64,000 nt of DNA from Apostichopus japonicus (taxonomy: Eukaryota > Echinodermata > Holothuroidea > Aspidochirotida > Stichopodidae). The stretch lies in assembly GCF_037975245.1 (NCBI RefSeq), contig NC_092568.1, positions 32,150,501-32,214,500 of the forward strand, read 5' to 3'. How positions within the stretch are numbered: the stretch's first letter is position 1; each line of letters opens with the position of its first letter. A program made the position numbers and the translations under genes. Below the pieces are notes generated by a model. It saw only the letters and a list, made by a program, of their open reading frames with translations, was not told where the DNA came from and did no database searches. Shown piece after piece: positions 47,406-59,669 of this stretch.

Positions 47406-49020
47406 GTAAGTAGCAATTTTTGGTTCTATTTTTGTCCTGCAATCATTAAGTAAGTGAACTTTTCTTAAATTGGCTGGGAGGGGGAGGGGGGTGGTGGTGG
47501 GGTCAGAGGGGGTGACCTATGTCAAACAAGCTAATGGAGGGAAGGGGTCAGGAACATAACGAGAGGATTGGTCAGTTTGATGCAAAAGGCTTATCACCTG
47601 TGTGAATATTCATGCTGTGAATATTCATAAGTATATAAATATTCATAAGTATATAGAGCAGGTAAGTAACTACAAGAATCTCGGAAAGGAATATAACAAG
47701 AGGATTTCCCAGCAGTGAGAGATGTTTCCCAATTAAAGTTTTGTATCCTGAAGTCATTAAAACAACTTATTTACAAGTGATCCTGCCTCCAATCAAGAAA
47801 ATTGATTTACATTTAAGTGTTACAGTGAAATCTCTTTGTACTGGATATTAAATTTGTAGGTGTCAATTTGTTTTGAAGCCTGTCAATAGGTCAAGACAAA
47901 GGGCCATCCATTCTATCTTTCTGGTTCAAAATTATCTGTTTGCTGGTGATTATTTCCAGTTGTTAATATATAAACCATTTAAGACATTGCTGAAGATGGG
48001 CTAAAGAAACTTTGAGATTGGAATGACAGCATCGATTTTCCGTTTTCTCACTTTTTGTCTTCACAAAATGACAGACTTCAAATTTAATTCCACTTTATGA
48101 AAAATTGTTTATGTTTGCAATAGTTAAGTATCTTAATGAGGTTCTTAAATCAAGTTTAGGGCAGATTTTTCTAGTATCAGAATGGATAAATGATAAATGA
48201 TGACAAGTTTAGAGAAATAGATATTTACGTGAGTTTCGTTAGACCCATACACCAGAAAAAGTACTTTAATAATACTTAATTCAACATCCGCATTTTGTGA
48301 GTGAACTGTTAGTGTCAGAATGAGTGAATGATCACAATTTGAGAGAAATCTGCAAATCTATTAAAGTGAGTTTCATTGAGAACATTCTCTTGAGTAATAC
48401 TTTCAAGAATACTTTCTCCCTTAATTTGGGGATTCATTGAGGATTGTTATCATATTTCAGCTCCATCAAAATATGATCACCTTCAACTGCATAGTTATAT
48501 TTGCCATCTCTCTGACATAGAGTTAGCATGACACACAATTAAATCTTACCTTATTAAGTCATTCAGGAGTTGAAAGCAGACTTTTTATAGTCACAGAAAT
48601 TAGGCCACAAAGATGTTATTTTTGGATCAAATGTGTTTGGTGTCTTTTCTCTGTGAACAAAATTTGATGTAAATAGTGAACTAGCTCCACACATTCAATT
48701 CCTTTCAAATTTAATTGAAAGTACCTGTCATTGCCATGGTGACTGTCAGCTGATCATTCTAAACAGACAATCAACTTTCAAATTAAAAACAGATTTCAGG
48801 ATTAATTTGTCATAATTAGCCATGTTTTTATAGAACAGCAAAAGCATAAACATATATGGATCATTGAAAAATGGTGATGTTCATTTTCATATCAGTGATA
48901 CTGTAAAAGTATTCTGTGGTTTGGTAGATCCTCATTACTCAATACGACTCCATCTACCACCCATATCTTAAATTTTGTCTTTATATCATAAGTTTTAAAA
49001 AAACATGTAAAGTGAAGAAG

Positions 49021-49060
49021 GCCTGACCTTTCGGGTCCGAGCAGGATCTTCTTCAGAGGC
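49021..49060 (-). repeat. Dispersed hairpin motif, copy 2 (minus strand)
   Basis: The reverse complement reads gcct-CTGAAGA-agatcc-tgctc-ggaccc-GAAA-ggtc-aggc. The order outer stem, CTGANGA, hairpin, GAAA, GTC recalls a hammerhead ribozyme core, but stem III is essentially missing and stem II has a mismatch. Related to 32862-32900. Confidence 0.55.
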
Positions 49061-50438
49061 TAAACTGAAATATTTACCGACACAGGATTTTTGTAGTAGG
49101 TAAGCAGTTTTCTTCTCACTTTGAAGTTAAGAAGAAAAAAATTCTCTTTGCATATGTCTCCTCCACTTGTTCCATATGTCTTTTTTATTTCAGTATCAAT
49201 CAGTTTTTCACTACAAGTTGTCTTTCTTATGTGAGAATTGCACATTTCCACTTAAGTTATTTTAACAGTTATTGTTTATTGAAAGGCATTTGGTTATCTT
49301 TATCGACATTTCTTTCAAAGAAAACTAAAGTTACCAAAACATATAATATGGTCACCCATTGGTGTTATTTTTGTGACATATGTTGGGGCAATATACCTTA
49401 AGTTTGTAACAATAAGCAGCAAGTGGCAAGTGTGTTTCTAAGTTAACAAAATGAAAGCCTTTCTGTAATACTGCCACCTATGAAGAACATGTCTTCCATG
49501 AAAACAATACACTGATGCAGTAGGGGTACTCATTATCATCAACTATTGGAGAAGGAAAAATCTCAGTCTATCTAAGAAATGCGTCCGGAAATCCTTGACA
49601 AAATGTATAGGTATCATCTAACAGGTGACTTGTGTATAAATTGACACCTTGAAAATGTGGAATGTTTATTGAAGCTAAACTGACAAGCAGGATGATTCTG
49701 AAATATTATAGGATTATGGTAAATGCAGTTACCATATCGCTGACTGTAATCTCTCAAGGGGCTTGTAATAATGACTTGTTTGTCTCAAATAAGCTCCCCC
49801 AAGACTGGGTAAAAAGTACCAGTAACATTGAAGCCTTTGACTTCTGTGCATAATCATATAGGGTTTCTTAAGGTATACAATTTAAAGGGAAACTATCATG
49901 CCAAGGATTTGCATAACATCACAGATGGGAACGACTTTGTTGTGCTTGAAACAAATGTGTTCATGGGTGGAGTGAAAACGTCTGTTCCTAGCCTTCTTCA
50001 GTTTGGAACTAAGGTGCAAAGGATCTGGATTTAGGGTGTTCATATTTGACGATGTCAGACATCAGAAATTGAAATTATTAATGGTGTGAATTGTTGTTTT
50101 GTGCATAAAATAAACTGTCAAATTCTTTTGACAATCTTACTTGCACCATCAAGAAAAGAGGTTTAGGTGACACTTGTAGGTCTGTAGACAATGATATAGG
50201 CTACACATACTAACTGCACAATTCTCATTGGAATTCCACATTGAAAATCTTGGTCTCTGTAGGTGTCATAGAGTGTACAGTGTGTATATCTGTATATTTT
50301 CAATAAACACGGGCATAGTGATTTCTTCCTGATGGATATGGTGAGGTTTCATGCTTTTGAATCAAGTTTGTCATTTCTTGATCACTTTAAACATCAGTTT
50401 ACCGTTATTTGTCTGTGATTTAGAACTACACTCTATAA

Positions 50439-50839
50439 CAGGGTTGTCCAACCTTTTGCAGAGGAGGGCCACATGGAATGATTATGATGAAGGAGGGGGC
50501 CGCATGAACCCTACGCTCGATTTTTCGATTTTTTGGCCCGAAGCCCAAGGCAACAAAATGTGAGCACTGCGCGCGGAGGGCACTGATTTATTTTCCTTCC
50601 TGATAAAACAGATGAATAAAGTTCAGCCGCCCCCCCCCTCCGCTAAGAGAGTGTCACACAAACTGACCTGTATGCAGTTTTTGGACCCAGAAGGTTCGAA
50701 TGATTTATTATATAGCTTCAAATTGTTATCAATAAATCTGCTCACTAAAATTTCGCACCGTAGAGCATCTCTGGCGGGCCGGACGCGACCCTGCGGCGGG
50801 CCGTACTGTGGCCTGCGGGCCGTAGGTTGGACCACCCTG
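50439..50839. mobile_element. hAT MITE, CAGGGTTGTCCAACCT ends, 8-bp target duplication
   Basis: The 401-bp element has 16-bp terminal inverted repeats with one mismatch and a perfect 8-bp target duplication ctctataa (50431-50438 and 50840-50847). Open frames inside it reflect GC-rich ends and are not transposase. The flanking host sequence has a local actacactctata repeat. Confidence 0.95.
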
Positions 50840-52854
50840 CTCTATAACCATATGTACAACTACACTCTATACCATATGTACAACACAGTCATTTTTAGTA
50901 ACAACTGGGTACAAAAGGAGACTTTATCATATATATAAACAACATTTTGAATTGATTTTGAGCTTGTCAATACTAAAATCCTATAATGATGTACATAGTT
51001 CAATGCAATGACAAATCAAATTTCTTTTTAACATTATGAAGTTTAAAAACAAACATTTGACCAAAAAAAAAGTCATTTTAGAGTGATGTCTTCATTTGAT
51101 TAAATGTACAATTTTATTTTGTGTTTCTTGCTGACAAATGCCAAACAATGCTTTTATAAAAATTATTTTTTTTTACAAATTTCACTGATTTATGAGGTAG
51201 TGACACAGGAATCCCCAACCCTGATATGAAAGTACTCTCCATAAATCAAAATCCCTAATTCACAGATTGCTATTTTATCACAATGTTTTTGCCCAAAATA
51301 GCAAAATGTATGCATTGGTTCTTTAATACTTGAAAATTTATTGTCTTGACTCCACTAGTGGTATCAAAATATGAGAAAGTGTACCTTTGGTTCTTTCTGT
51401 GGTGATCATGGTGCCATTATAGTAGCCATTGAGTAATAGTATAGAGCGCATCAACACCCTATGCCAGCTGCTCCCTTGTCACCATTGAGTTTTAAAGAGC
51501 TAGCATTCTGCATACATATCACAACGTGACAATTTACAAGTGTGTGCATTACCCACAGCGATGAACTTATGGTTGCCAAGGGCCCCAAACTGAATATTTA
51601 CTGTGCAAAAGATCTAGTGCTTTGCAAGTGATAACGATTGTTTGTGATACATTGTAACGACCGACCATGGAGCTTTAGATTTTCTTAGTGTATGCCTATA
51701 TTTCTTTAGGATCTGCCTTTTATTCGCTGTGATAACCAGACTGTCATATTCACATGTTTGTCGAGAATGGAAGAGAGACTATGTACAGCAGTCGGAAAAA
51801 CCTTTTGTCTAAGCAGCTTATACAACGATCAGGAATTCTTGTGAACTGAATAATGTGCGAGTGTTGTTTGCGGCATTCAAGCCTCTTCGGAATGAAAATG
51901 TTTACTCGTTCGTGTCGTTTTCTGACTAATACCCTCTATGCTACGCTGACTTGATATATATTAACTGCATTTTGTGAGTGATTAATTGAGTGGGAGGAGA
52001 ATATTAATGAGCATAATTATGCAGAAAGCAAACCCAAAACCCTAGTCTCTATCACTAGACACAAATCAGACATTTTGGGTTAATTTTGATGGTGGATTGG
52101 AAATTGTGTAAATTCTTAATCGCTATACGTATCTGGCTTTAATCACTTGAAATAGCAACGTGCGCATAGTCCATTAAATCCTACAGTTTATTGTATCAAA
52201 CTATGACCAACATTTTGTAGAATCCTTTGCCTTTTGAAGCATAAACTAGGTTGGTTTTGGTGTCTAGAGTAATGCAATATGTAAGGATTAGAGTTGAAGC
52301 CTATTGTGAATAGATCTTAGCAGTGTGTAACCTGTTTTTGGAAAGTTGATTCAAGTTTTAAATTATTTAATACCAACATTATCTTGAAAGGAAAATTTGT
52401 ACAAAAATATCTGATAACTTACTGCATTAAGGAGCAATAGATTTTGATATCCATCAATATTCAGATTTGTAGAATTTGCTATTTCTAATTAGTTTCAATA
52501 AGATTAGAACAATTACACACTCATGGGAGAAGAACTGATAGCATTTCAGAGAAAAAAAGTAATATTGAAAAATAAAAACACTTTTAACAACAATTAAATT
52601 CTAAATCCTTCTTTAGTTTGTCAATGCACTGTTGAAATGATTTTGTCTCAACAGGTTTTTGAACAAAATCAAACATCTTTAGGCTGCTGCCATGAGATCA
52701 GAATTCTCATTGGACTTAATTCTAACACGTTTTCAGTTTGAATTTAATTTGACATATGATCATTGAGATTAATATTCAGTAACATTATTTAAATCTCTCT
52801 CTATAGGCTAACCATTTTAAAGTACTCAAGCAGATCTACATAAGTGTGAATTGT

Positions 52855-53250
52855 AATGTAATGTAAATAAAATCTTATATAGCGCACTTCGCGCGATGCA
52901 TCTGTGCGCTTTACAAACAATCTAGAAAATACAATGACAGAAAACAATAAATAGAAAAAACAGTAAATACAAAATACCAACTACAGAAATATACAGGACT
53001 ATGAGATCGAAAAACTATTAAAAGTACTGGTGCAGCGAAAAGCGATAAAACAGATTGACTACAAAATCTACAATTTGAATGCTAAAAAGTGAAAATTCCA
53101 ATTGAAATTAGAACCTAAAAAAACCCAACACAACAGAACAATATATAACAGATATAAACAGGAATATGAGATCGAAAAACTATTAAAAGCACTGGTGAAG
53201 CGTAAAGCGATATAACAGAATGACTACAAAATCTACAATATGAATTGGTG
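52855..53250 (-). mobile_element. Probable retroelement fragment with gcgctatataa tail and internal 165-bp duplication
   Basis: On the minus strand the end reads agcgcacagatgcatcgcgc then gaagtgcgctatataagatt and a T/A-rich tail (+ strand 52858-52912), matching the tail type of the LINE and SINEs here. Next to it, a ~100-bp segment (atgagatcgaaaaactatta ... gactacaaaatctacaat) occurs twice with a 165-bp period (53001 and 53166). No coding remnant is recognised. Confidence 0.65.
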
Positions 53251-56200
53251 ATAATGCTAATTTTCTATGTATGTACATAGGTGATTAATTAATTTGTAAA
53301 TTAAAATAAAAGCCAATTATGACAGGTACTAAACCTATACTCAAGAGTAAAATGTTTTATACATGTATGATCATTCTTTTGAATAATGATAAATAATAAA
53401 AATAAAAATTACTGAAAAAGTTTTTTTCATAAAAGATGGAATCTAAGTTAACCAAATAGAAATGATTTACTGGTCGAAGAGTACATGAACCCTATACGCA
53501 TGAAAATACTTTATATTGATGTATCTTGATCTTTACTCCAAATTAACCTGATTTTTTTTATTCAGTCAGTCTGTCTCCCCTTCAAATCCAATCTTCTATC
53601 CAACACACGATTCTCAGTAGAATCATAATAAACAGGCAAACAAGTTGCTGGTGGTAGTAATTAATAACATATTGTGAGCAGATGTTTTGCAGTATTGGCA
53701 TCAGTATTAGATCAAGATCAATGCTCGAGAGAGGGATTTGGACAATCTATGCCAGCTAACTCATACAGGACAATTCTAGTTTCTGCTTAAAATGTATAAA
53801 TTCTAACCAGCTTCAATCGCTATATTTACTGTTTCAGTTTGCGATATTTGGTTCATTTGTTTACTGATCAGTCTGTAAATTTTACTTTGGAAGCGATTGA
53901 CTTCTAGGTGTCCTAGCAATGGCTTTGGAGGGTAAACATATCGTAAGATTATTGTACTTATTACTCAGAGTCTCTCATCTGTGGCCAGTGATGTAGCACT
54001 GCAAGATCAACTGTGCTATCTTTAGATACAGACCCAAGCAAGTCACGCCACATAGCTCGGATCAAAGAAAACAGCAGATCTTGAAGATCCAGTGTATTGA
54101 TTGATCTGTCAGAAATATGTGGAGGAAGTAGAATTGAAAATACATTTGCAGACATGTTTAATATTCTGGACGTACATTAAATATTTTTACAGCATGTAGT
54201 TCACTTTTCAATCTCTCCACGAAAGTTACCCCAGCTGAGACAAGATGAGGAAAAGTGTGTGTGTGTGTTTTCTCATCTTAAAAGGTTTTGCTGCTCTTGG
54301 AAACAGAATGGACGTATCATATTTCACAACAACATGTGACCTGACACTACAGACGATTAAAATAATAGAGGAAGGTGTCAGTGTGTAAAGAAGCTATATG
54401 TGAACTTCACTTTAGTTGAAGACAGCTGCTCAGGGGTCCAAGTTGGATCAAGCGATTTACATGTTTATATATTGTGTGCAAGAACTTGACCTGTTTACTT
54501 GTTTATAGTATGCCAGTAAGCATCTTGTTTGTGGAATAGAATTTTTAAAAAATGTTTACAACTCTGAAGGAAAAATAAAAATCTGATTTTAGATTTAATT
54601 TTATCTTTATGGAAGGATTATCATCATAGAGAGAGAAAGATGTATTTACATATTTTTTGATGGACTTATATAACTTTGTGTAATTTTTGCTGACAGTTTT
54701 CGTCCAAACCTTTTGAGCATCATTAATTGTTAAAGTGCATTATCGTAATTCGTTCACACGTAACAGGAAGTACATCTAACGGGGAGTCCATAAATAAATG
54801 TTTAATAGCAAGGTTGTTTTTTAATCTGAGTGATTTGAAGGTTTATTATGGTACGTGTAAAGGCTTATAAGCCCTTATATGGAAAGTGGTTATGTCATAC
54901 GGGCGATGACTGCATTGAGCAATATTGCAAGAGTTGAGTGCTGCATATAACTATTGGTTTCACTGCCATAACAGAGAGTATTACCATAAGTCGTAAATGG
55001 CTTATAGGACATAATACAAACTCTAGTTGTGTCAGCTACTCCTATGGCAAAGACAAAAGTTTGTCAATATTTTCTAATCAATTTTTTCTAATTACTATAC
55101 TCATGAAAAGAATGAACAGAAAGCAACTAAAACACACCTTGTTCGCTATTTCATTTATATGCTATGTCTTAAGTGGCAGATGTTGGAATTTATATTAGTT
55201 GAGGAAATATGCTACCTCACAAAACAACATGGAACAACTATGGAAATTATATATCGCAATCGGTCTGAAAGTACAAGATAAAACAGTGGTTGACTGAGCC
55301 ATATATGTGGTAATTTAGAAGTCTCTGAACTTAGAATTCTTGAATTTTTAACAATTCAGGTAAACATCAACAGTTAGAGATGGTTTAACCTACAATTTGA
55401 ATTCGATCATTATTCATATGCAATGGGAAAATAAGTGTTGCTGTGTTTGTGACTATACAATGATAAAAATAAAAAACATAAAAATGCTGGATTTCGAGTT
55501 CTGTTCAAGTGAGAAAATGGAAATGATGCCATCATTGCCATGGATGGTCATTGGGATGCATACATGTTCAACTATGAAAAACTTAGCAGCGTGTTAGTGC
55601 ATGGAACATGTTACCATAGTAACGCTATGGCATTTTTCAATGTACTCCTAGCTGATGCTGTTCCAGACCATGAGGTATAGTGGTATATTTATACTATTGT
55701 GAATGTTAATTATTTAAGTTAATGCCTCCTGGCATATTAGAATAATGGAATAAATATGACATGTATGCCAGTTAGGTATATATAGTCCTTATTATCTGAG
55801 TAGCACAGGTAAATCCTTATGGCCTAGCTTTCTCCTTGAATATCTGTCATCCCCATCCCCACCCCTAATCCTCTCTCTACCTGTCCTGAAGATTTAGATG
55901 AAATCACCTCACTCATTCTTTTGATTTGAATGAATTAACAGAGAGTTGTGAGTGGTGCCTCATATTAGGTTTCTTTAGTATTTTCTTCCTCGGAATACAA
56001 AAACAAGAAGAATAATATGCAAACATGGGGTAACAACTATTTAAGAGGAATTTTTCGATTCAAATATGATAGTTTAAGAACCAAAGATTTCAGTTATAAA
56101 TTTTCAAGCATTCAGGTAAGACATGCAAAATAATGTTATGGAAGGCAGATTTTTCCAAACATATGCAAAGGAAACTGAATCTTTTGAACAATTGTTATCG

Positions 56201-56322
56201 TGCAAAATTAATAATTGGTATTAAGACACTATTTTGAAAGGCACACAAAATGTTTGAAGTGGTAGAGAAAGAAAAAAACATTTATAGAATAACATTGTTT
56301 TTTTCATTCATACCCTCTATAG

Positions 56323-56489
56323 GATCACCAAGAAGAAATTACAGCTCAGGAAAGTAACAGGAATTATTTGAAAGATCTGGGTGAGAGACTGGTTGAAGCC
56401 AGTAATAAAGCCAAGGCGAGCGACATTGAATATAAACTAGCCAAACTGGACGATCAGTGGCAACAATTGTTGGACTTGAGAGAAGCAAG
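56323..56489 (+). CDS. SYNE1: Nesprin exon 28 (spectrin helices B-C, ends in phase 2)
   Basis: 55 codons plus 2 bases (ctatag / GCAAG|gtgagt). DHQEEITAQESNRNYLKDLG, ASDIEYKLAKLDDQWQQLLD and LREA(R), matching human DYQEEIAIAQENKIQLQQMG ... ASEIEYKLGKVNDRWQHLLDLI-AAR. Confidence 0.97.
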
Positions 56490-57027
56490 GTGAGTAGGAA
56501 ACCGCATTTCTACATTATTCCTCCATGATTTGGGAAAGTTTTGGAATATTTTATCATCACACGGACTGCAGACATAGAAGCAGATTAAGATAAATTGTTA
56601 TATGTTAATTGTAGTCTCCATGCAGCCCATCTTCATCCCTGCAGTAGCTGTTGCCAACAACCTTGAAAGTACTACCTCTGAATGTCTTCCCAATCCCACA
56701 CTCCTCTGTAAAATAAAATCAGCCCTTTATTTAAGCTCCCATGTGCTTCCATCACAGACCCCCCATTAATCCCCAAGGACAACAAAATCCTTGACCATAA
56801 TAATCTAAAGTGAAGCCAGTGAGCTTACACACACAGTGACACATGCATGCAATTACAGTACTACCTTCTGTTAGGCCCCACAGATAGTGGTCTGTGGTGG
56901 AATGATTTCTTCATTAGTAGGGAACTGCAAACCCACACAGTAAACACAGTCTTGATTGCAGTAGCACAGTGGTAGTATACAAGTTCCTGCAACACTGGGT
57001 TTATACTGTCAGTCACTGGTGCATTGC

Positions 57028-57049
57028 GTGTGTGTGTGTGTGTGTGTGT
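57028..57049. repeat. (TG)n microsatellite
   Basis: Uninterrupted TG dinucleotides, about 11 copies. Confidence 0.9.
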
Positions 57050-59430
57050 GGTTTTATTATCGTAAATTCAGTTTTCCTTGCTGGTAGCACCTCATGTGTG
57101 ACTTGGCTGGTAAAGGACTTAGTACACAGTAGTCAGAATGTGTTTGGAAGCTGCTTGGATTCAAATTGAAGATGTGTTTAGATGATACAGTATACTGGGA
57201 ATTTCTGTGTGTAATAGACAGGCATAGAGGGGATGTAGGATATTAGCCTGCCTGTGTACATATTTGTGTGAGGATGCAATCTCTGTTGGAGAACATTGAG
57301 AAGAGCAGAGTAGCAACTCTCCAGGGGGGTGTCCTTAGTTTGAAGGAACCTGATCATTTAGCATCTATTCAAATTGCAAGGTATGTTTGAATTAAATGTG
57401 TAGTACCAATTACTGTACATATTGCACAGCTGTATACTATATATATATATATATATTTACAGTATATATAGTTGTATGCAGTAACCATGTCCACTTAATT
57501 CATAATTGTTTGGAGGTACACACATATTGCTGTAATTATCCTTGTTTGTATACTGCGTGAATAGTACAGTTTCATGTACACTGTAGTCTAATATGTTGAT
57601 GTGTATCTTGAAATTATTGTTCAAGTCATAGAGAACATCCGCATTATTTATCATTTATTTATTATTATTTAGCCTATATAGAAGTATCTGCATTATTTAT
57701 TCATTTTCCATTCCGGAGAGGTGGTTCTCAATAGATTCAAACCATGGTTATTTCATGATGAGTTTTTGATGGTTGGGATATTTTGAGGCCGTAGGTTGAA
57801 CCCTTGTACAACAAACACCTGTTTTTCATTCAACTGTAAAATTTATATGTCTATTTAGTACAGTAAGCATACTGTTACTAACCTACTAGTAATACAGAAT
57901 GTGTACTTTTTTGATGCATGTGATTCTGTTATTGAATAATCAATCGAAATGATTCTCTTCCCTTGATCTCCCCTAGCAAACATGTATCAGATTTAATTGA
58001 TTTTTCTTGTCTAGTTCCTTTGTGTTAATTGATTTGCAACCTAATATTAACACACATCTTCATTGCACTGCAGTTTATTATGTAGGTTAACTATTTCTTA
58101 CTGTCAAAAAGCAATTTGTCAGCCTGTTACTGTGTTATACTGCTGGTAGAGGTGTATCGGATTACACAATAATTTTAAGAAGTGATTATTCTACTAGTAG
58201 CTCAGCCATCAAAATAAAGTAATAATTGTTTGTTTATGGTTTTGAACCAGCAGACATCTTTTAGCAGGTTTTCACGATTTCATTTCAAATTCAGAGTTTT
58301 CTCCTGTACCTTTCTGCAACATTCGTAGTCAAGTTAATTGAGACAAGCAGTCACAGCACAACAAGCCATCAAACAATGGGCCTAATGCTCCCAGATTTTA
58401 GCATATTTTTGCTAAAAAATTGTCTAAAGTTGTGACATTTACTTTTTTTTAAGGTTCTGACTGTCCAAATTATTCAAAGACATTGATGTCAGGTTAATAA
58501 TTAGACAATTAAATGTGTCAAAGCCCTGGATTAAACTCTATGAGAGTGGCAAGAACCATGTAAAAGCTTGAGAATGAGTGACCATTTTCATATTTTCTTG
58601 AATATTTGGTGACCAAAGACCTTTAAAAGTCCTTTTAACTTCTTATCACTTTAAGACAAAATTATAACGCATTCTCTTGAAAATAGTTCATACATGACCA
58701 TGCCATAAAAAGAATGACCAGAAACTTGATTTTAATGTGTATACATGATCAATCGTTATGCTTGATATATGCAATCAATCACGCATTTTTCAAAATAATT
58801 GTCACATTCCTTAGAGTCAGTCATGCAAAACCAGAATCAACTGAAATCAAACCAATTTGACCATGGAACAAAAATTCCTTAGTAGTTTAAAGTAAATAGC
58901 TTCCATGCACTGCAGTATGGATGCATGTGAACCAACAGTTCTATAACCTGTATATACAGTATATATATATACAGTTAATACATTTGACTGCTTCTATATA
59001 GATCCAGTAGGCATGACTGGTTATACTTAGTTATATTGTAGTGTGAGGAATACTATTTTAATATGAAATTCAAGATCCCACTGTGAATATTCAAATGAAT
59101 ATGTCCCTTCGAGTTGATAACTTATTGCTTAAATTTATTATTTACTTGCTTCTTGAACTTTTACCTTTACAACAACCATGTCTGACACTTGGGAATGCAG
59201 GAGTTTGCATATTATAATTATCATAAAACTACATTTGTTTTCCTCCCATTTATTTTCTTGTTCTTGTAAAAGACTCTGAATGGCCCCTAGAGTAGATGAC
59301 ATCCACACAAACAAGTGAAAAGCCCTTTGCATGTTTAGTTCAGAGTGAATTTTGCAATACTTAGTACTGTAGTTATCTAAATTTTCCTGTAGCATAATTT
59401 ATACATTCATGAACCATCAACATACATGTG

Positions 59431-59669
59431 TTAGCTCAGTGGTTAGCTCAGTTGTCAGTGGTTAATGTCGATGCCTTTCAATCATAAGGTCCCGAGTTCG
59501 AGTCACTCCAAGATTAATGTATGTCGTCTAGTTACACAGTTGTTGACAATTCATAATTGACGTTAAATATGAATCTAAGAGACTGACTTCGGTCAGCTTG
59601 CGGCTTTGATAAACCGGGCAATGATGGCTTCCTCGCGAGTTCCTGCTTGCAGGAGGATCTAAAATACAT
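59431..59669 (+). mobile_element. tRNA-derived SINE with (ACAT)n tail and target duplication
   Basis: The head ttagctcagtggttagctca (A-box-like) and ggtcccgagttcgagtc (B box) are tRNA-like. The body follows (gagactgacttcggtcagct, tgcttgcaggaggatctaaaa), then an ACATACAT tail. Direct repeats acatacatgtg (59420-59430 and 59670-59680) look like the target duplication, though they overlap in sequence with the tail. Another copy of the family lies at 14447-14630 in the opposite orientation. Confidence 0.9.

Larger units (their letters stand above)
47406..56322 (+). other. Intron 27 (8.9 kb)
   Basis: gtaagt...ctatag, phase 0. Contains a G-rich stretch (47473-47555), an ATTCATAAGTATATA tandem pair (47606-47655), the second hairpin motif (49021-49060), a hAT MITE (50439-50839) and a duplicated element with a retroelement-type tail (52855-53250). 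The remaining sequence (47.7-49.0, 49.1-50.4, 50.9-52.8 and 53.3-56.3 kb) holds no supported gene. Confidence 0.83.

Noticed and set aside
50612-50938. 108-codon frame as a gene
   Set aside because: It runs through the right half and terminal repeat of a hAT MITE into flanking DNA and has no similarity to transposase.
59431-59520. tRNA gene
   Set aside because: The A/B-box-like sequence is the head of a SINE with a tail and target duplication; I cannot fold an intact cloverleaf.
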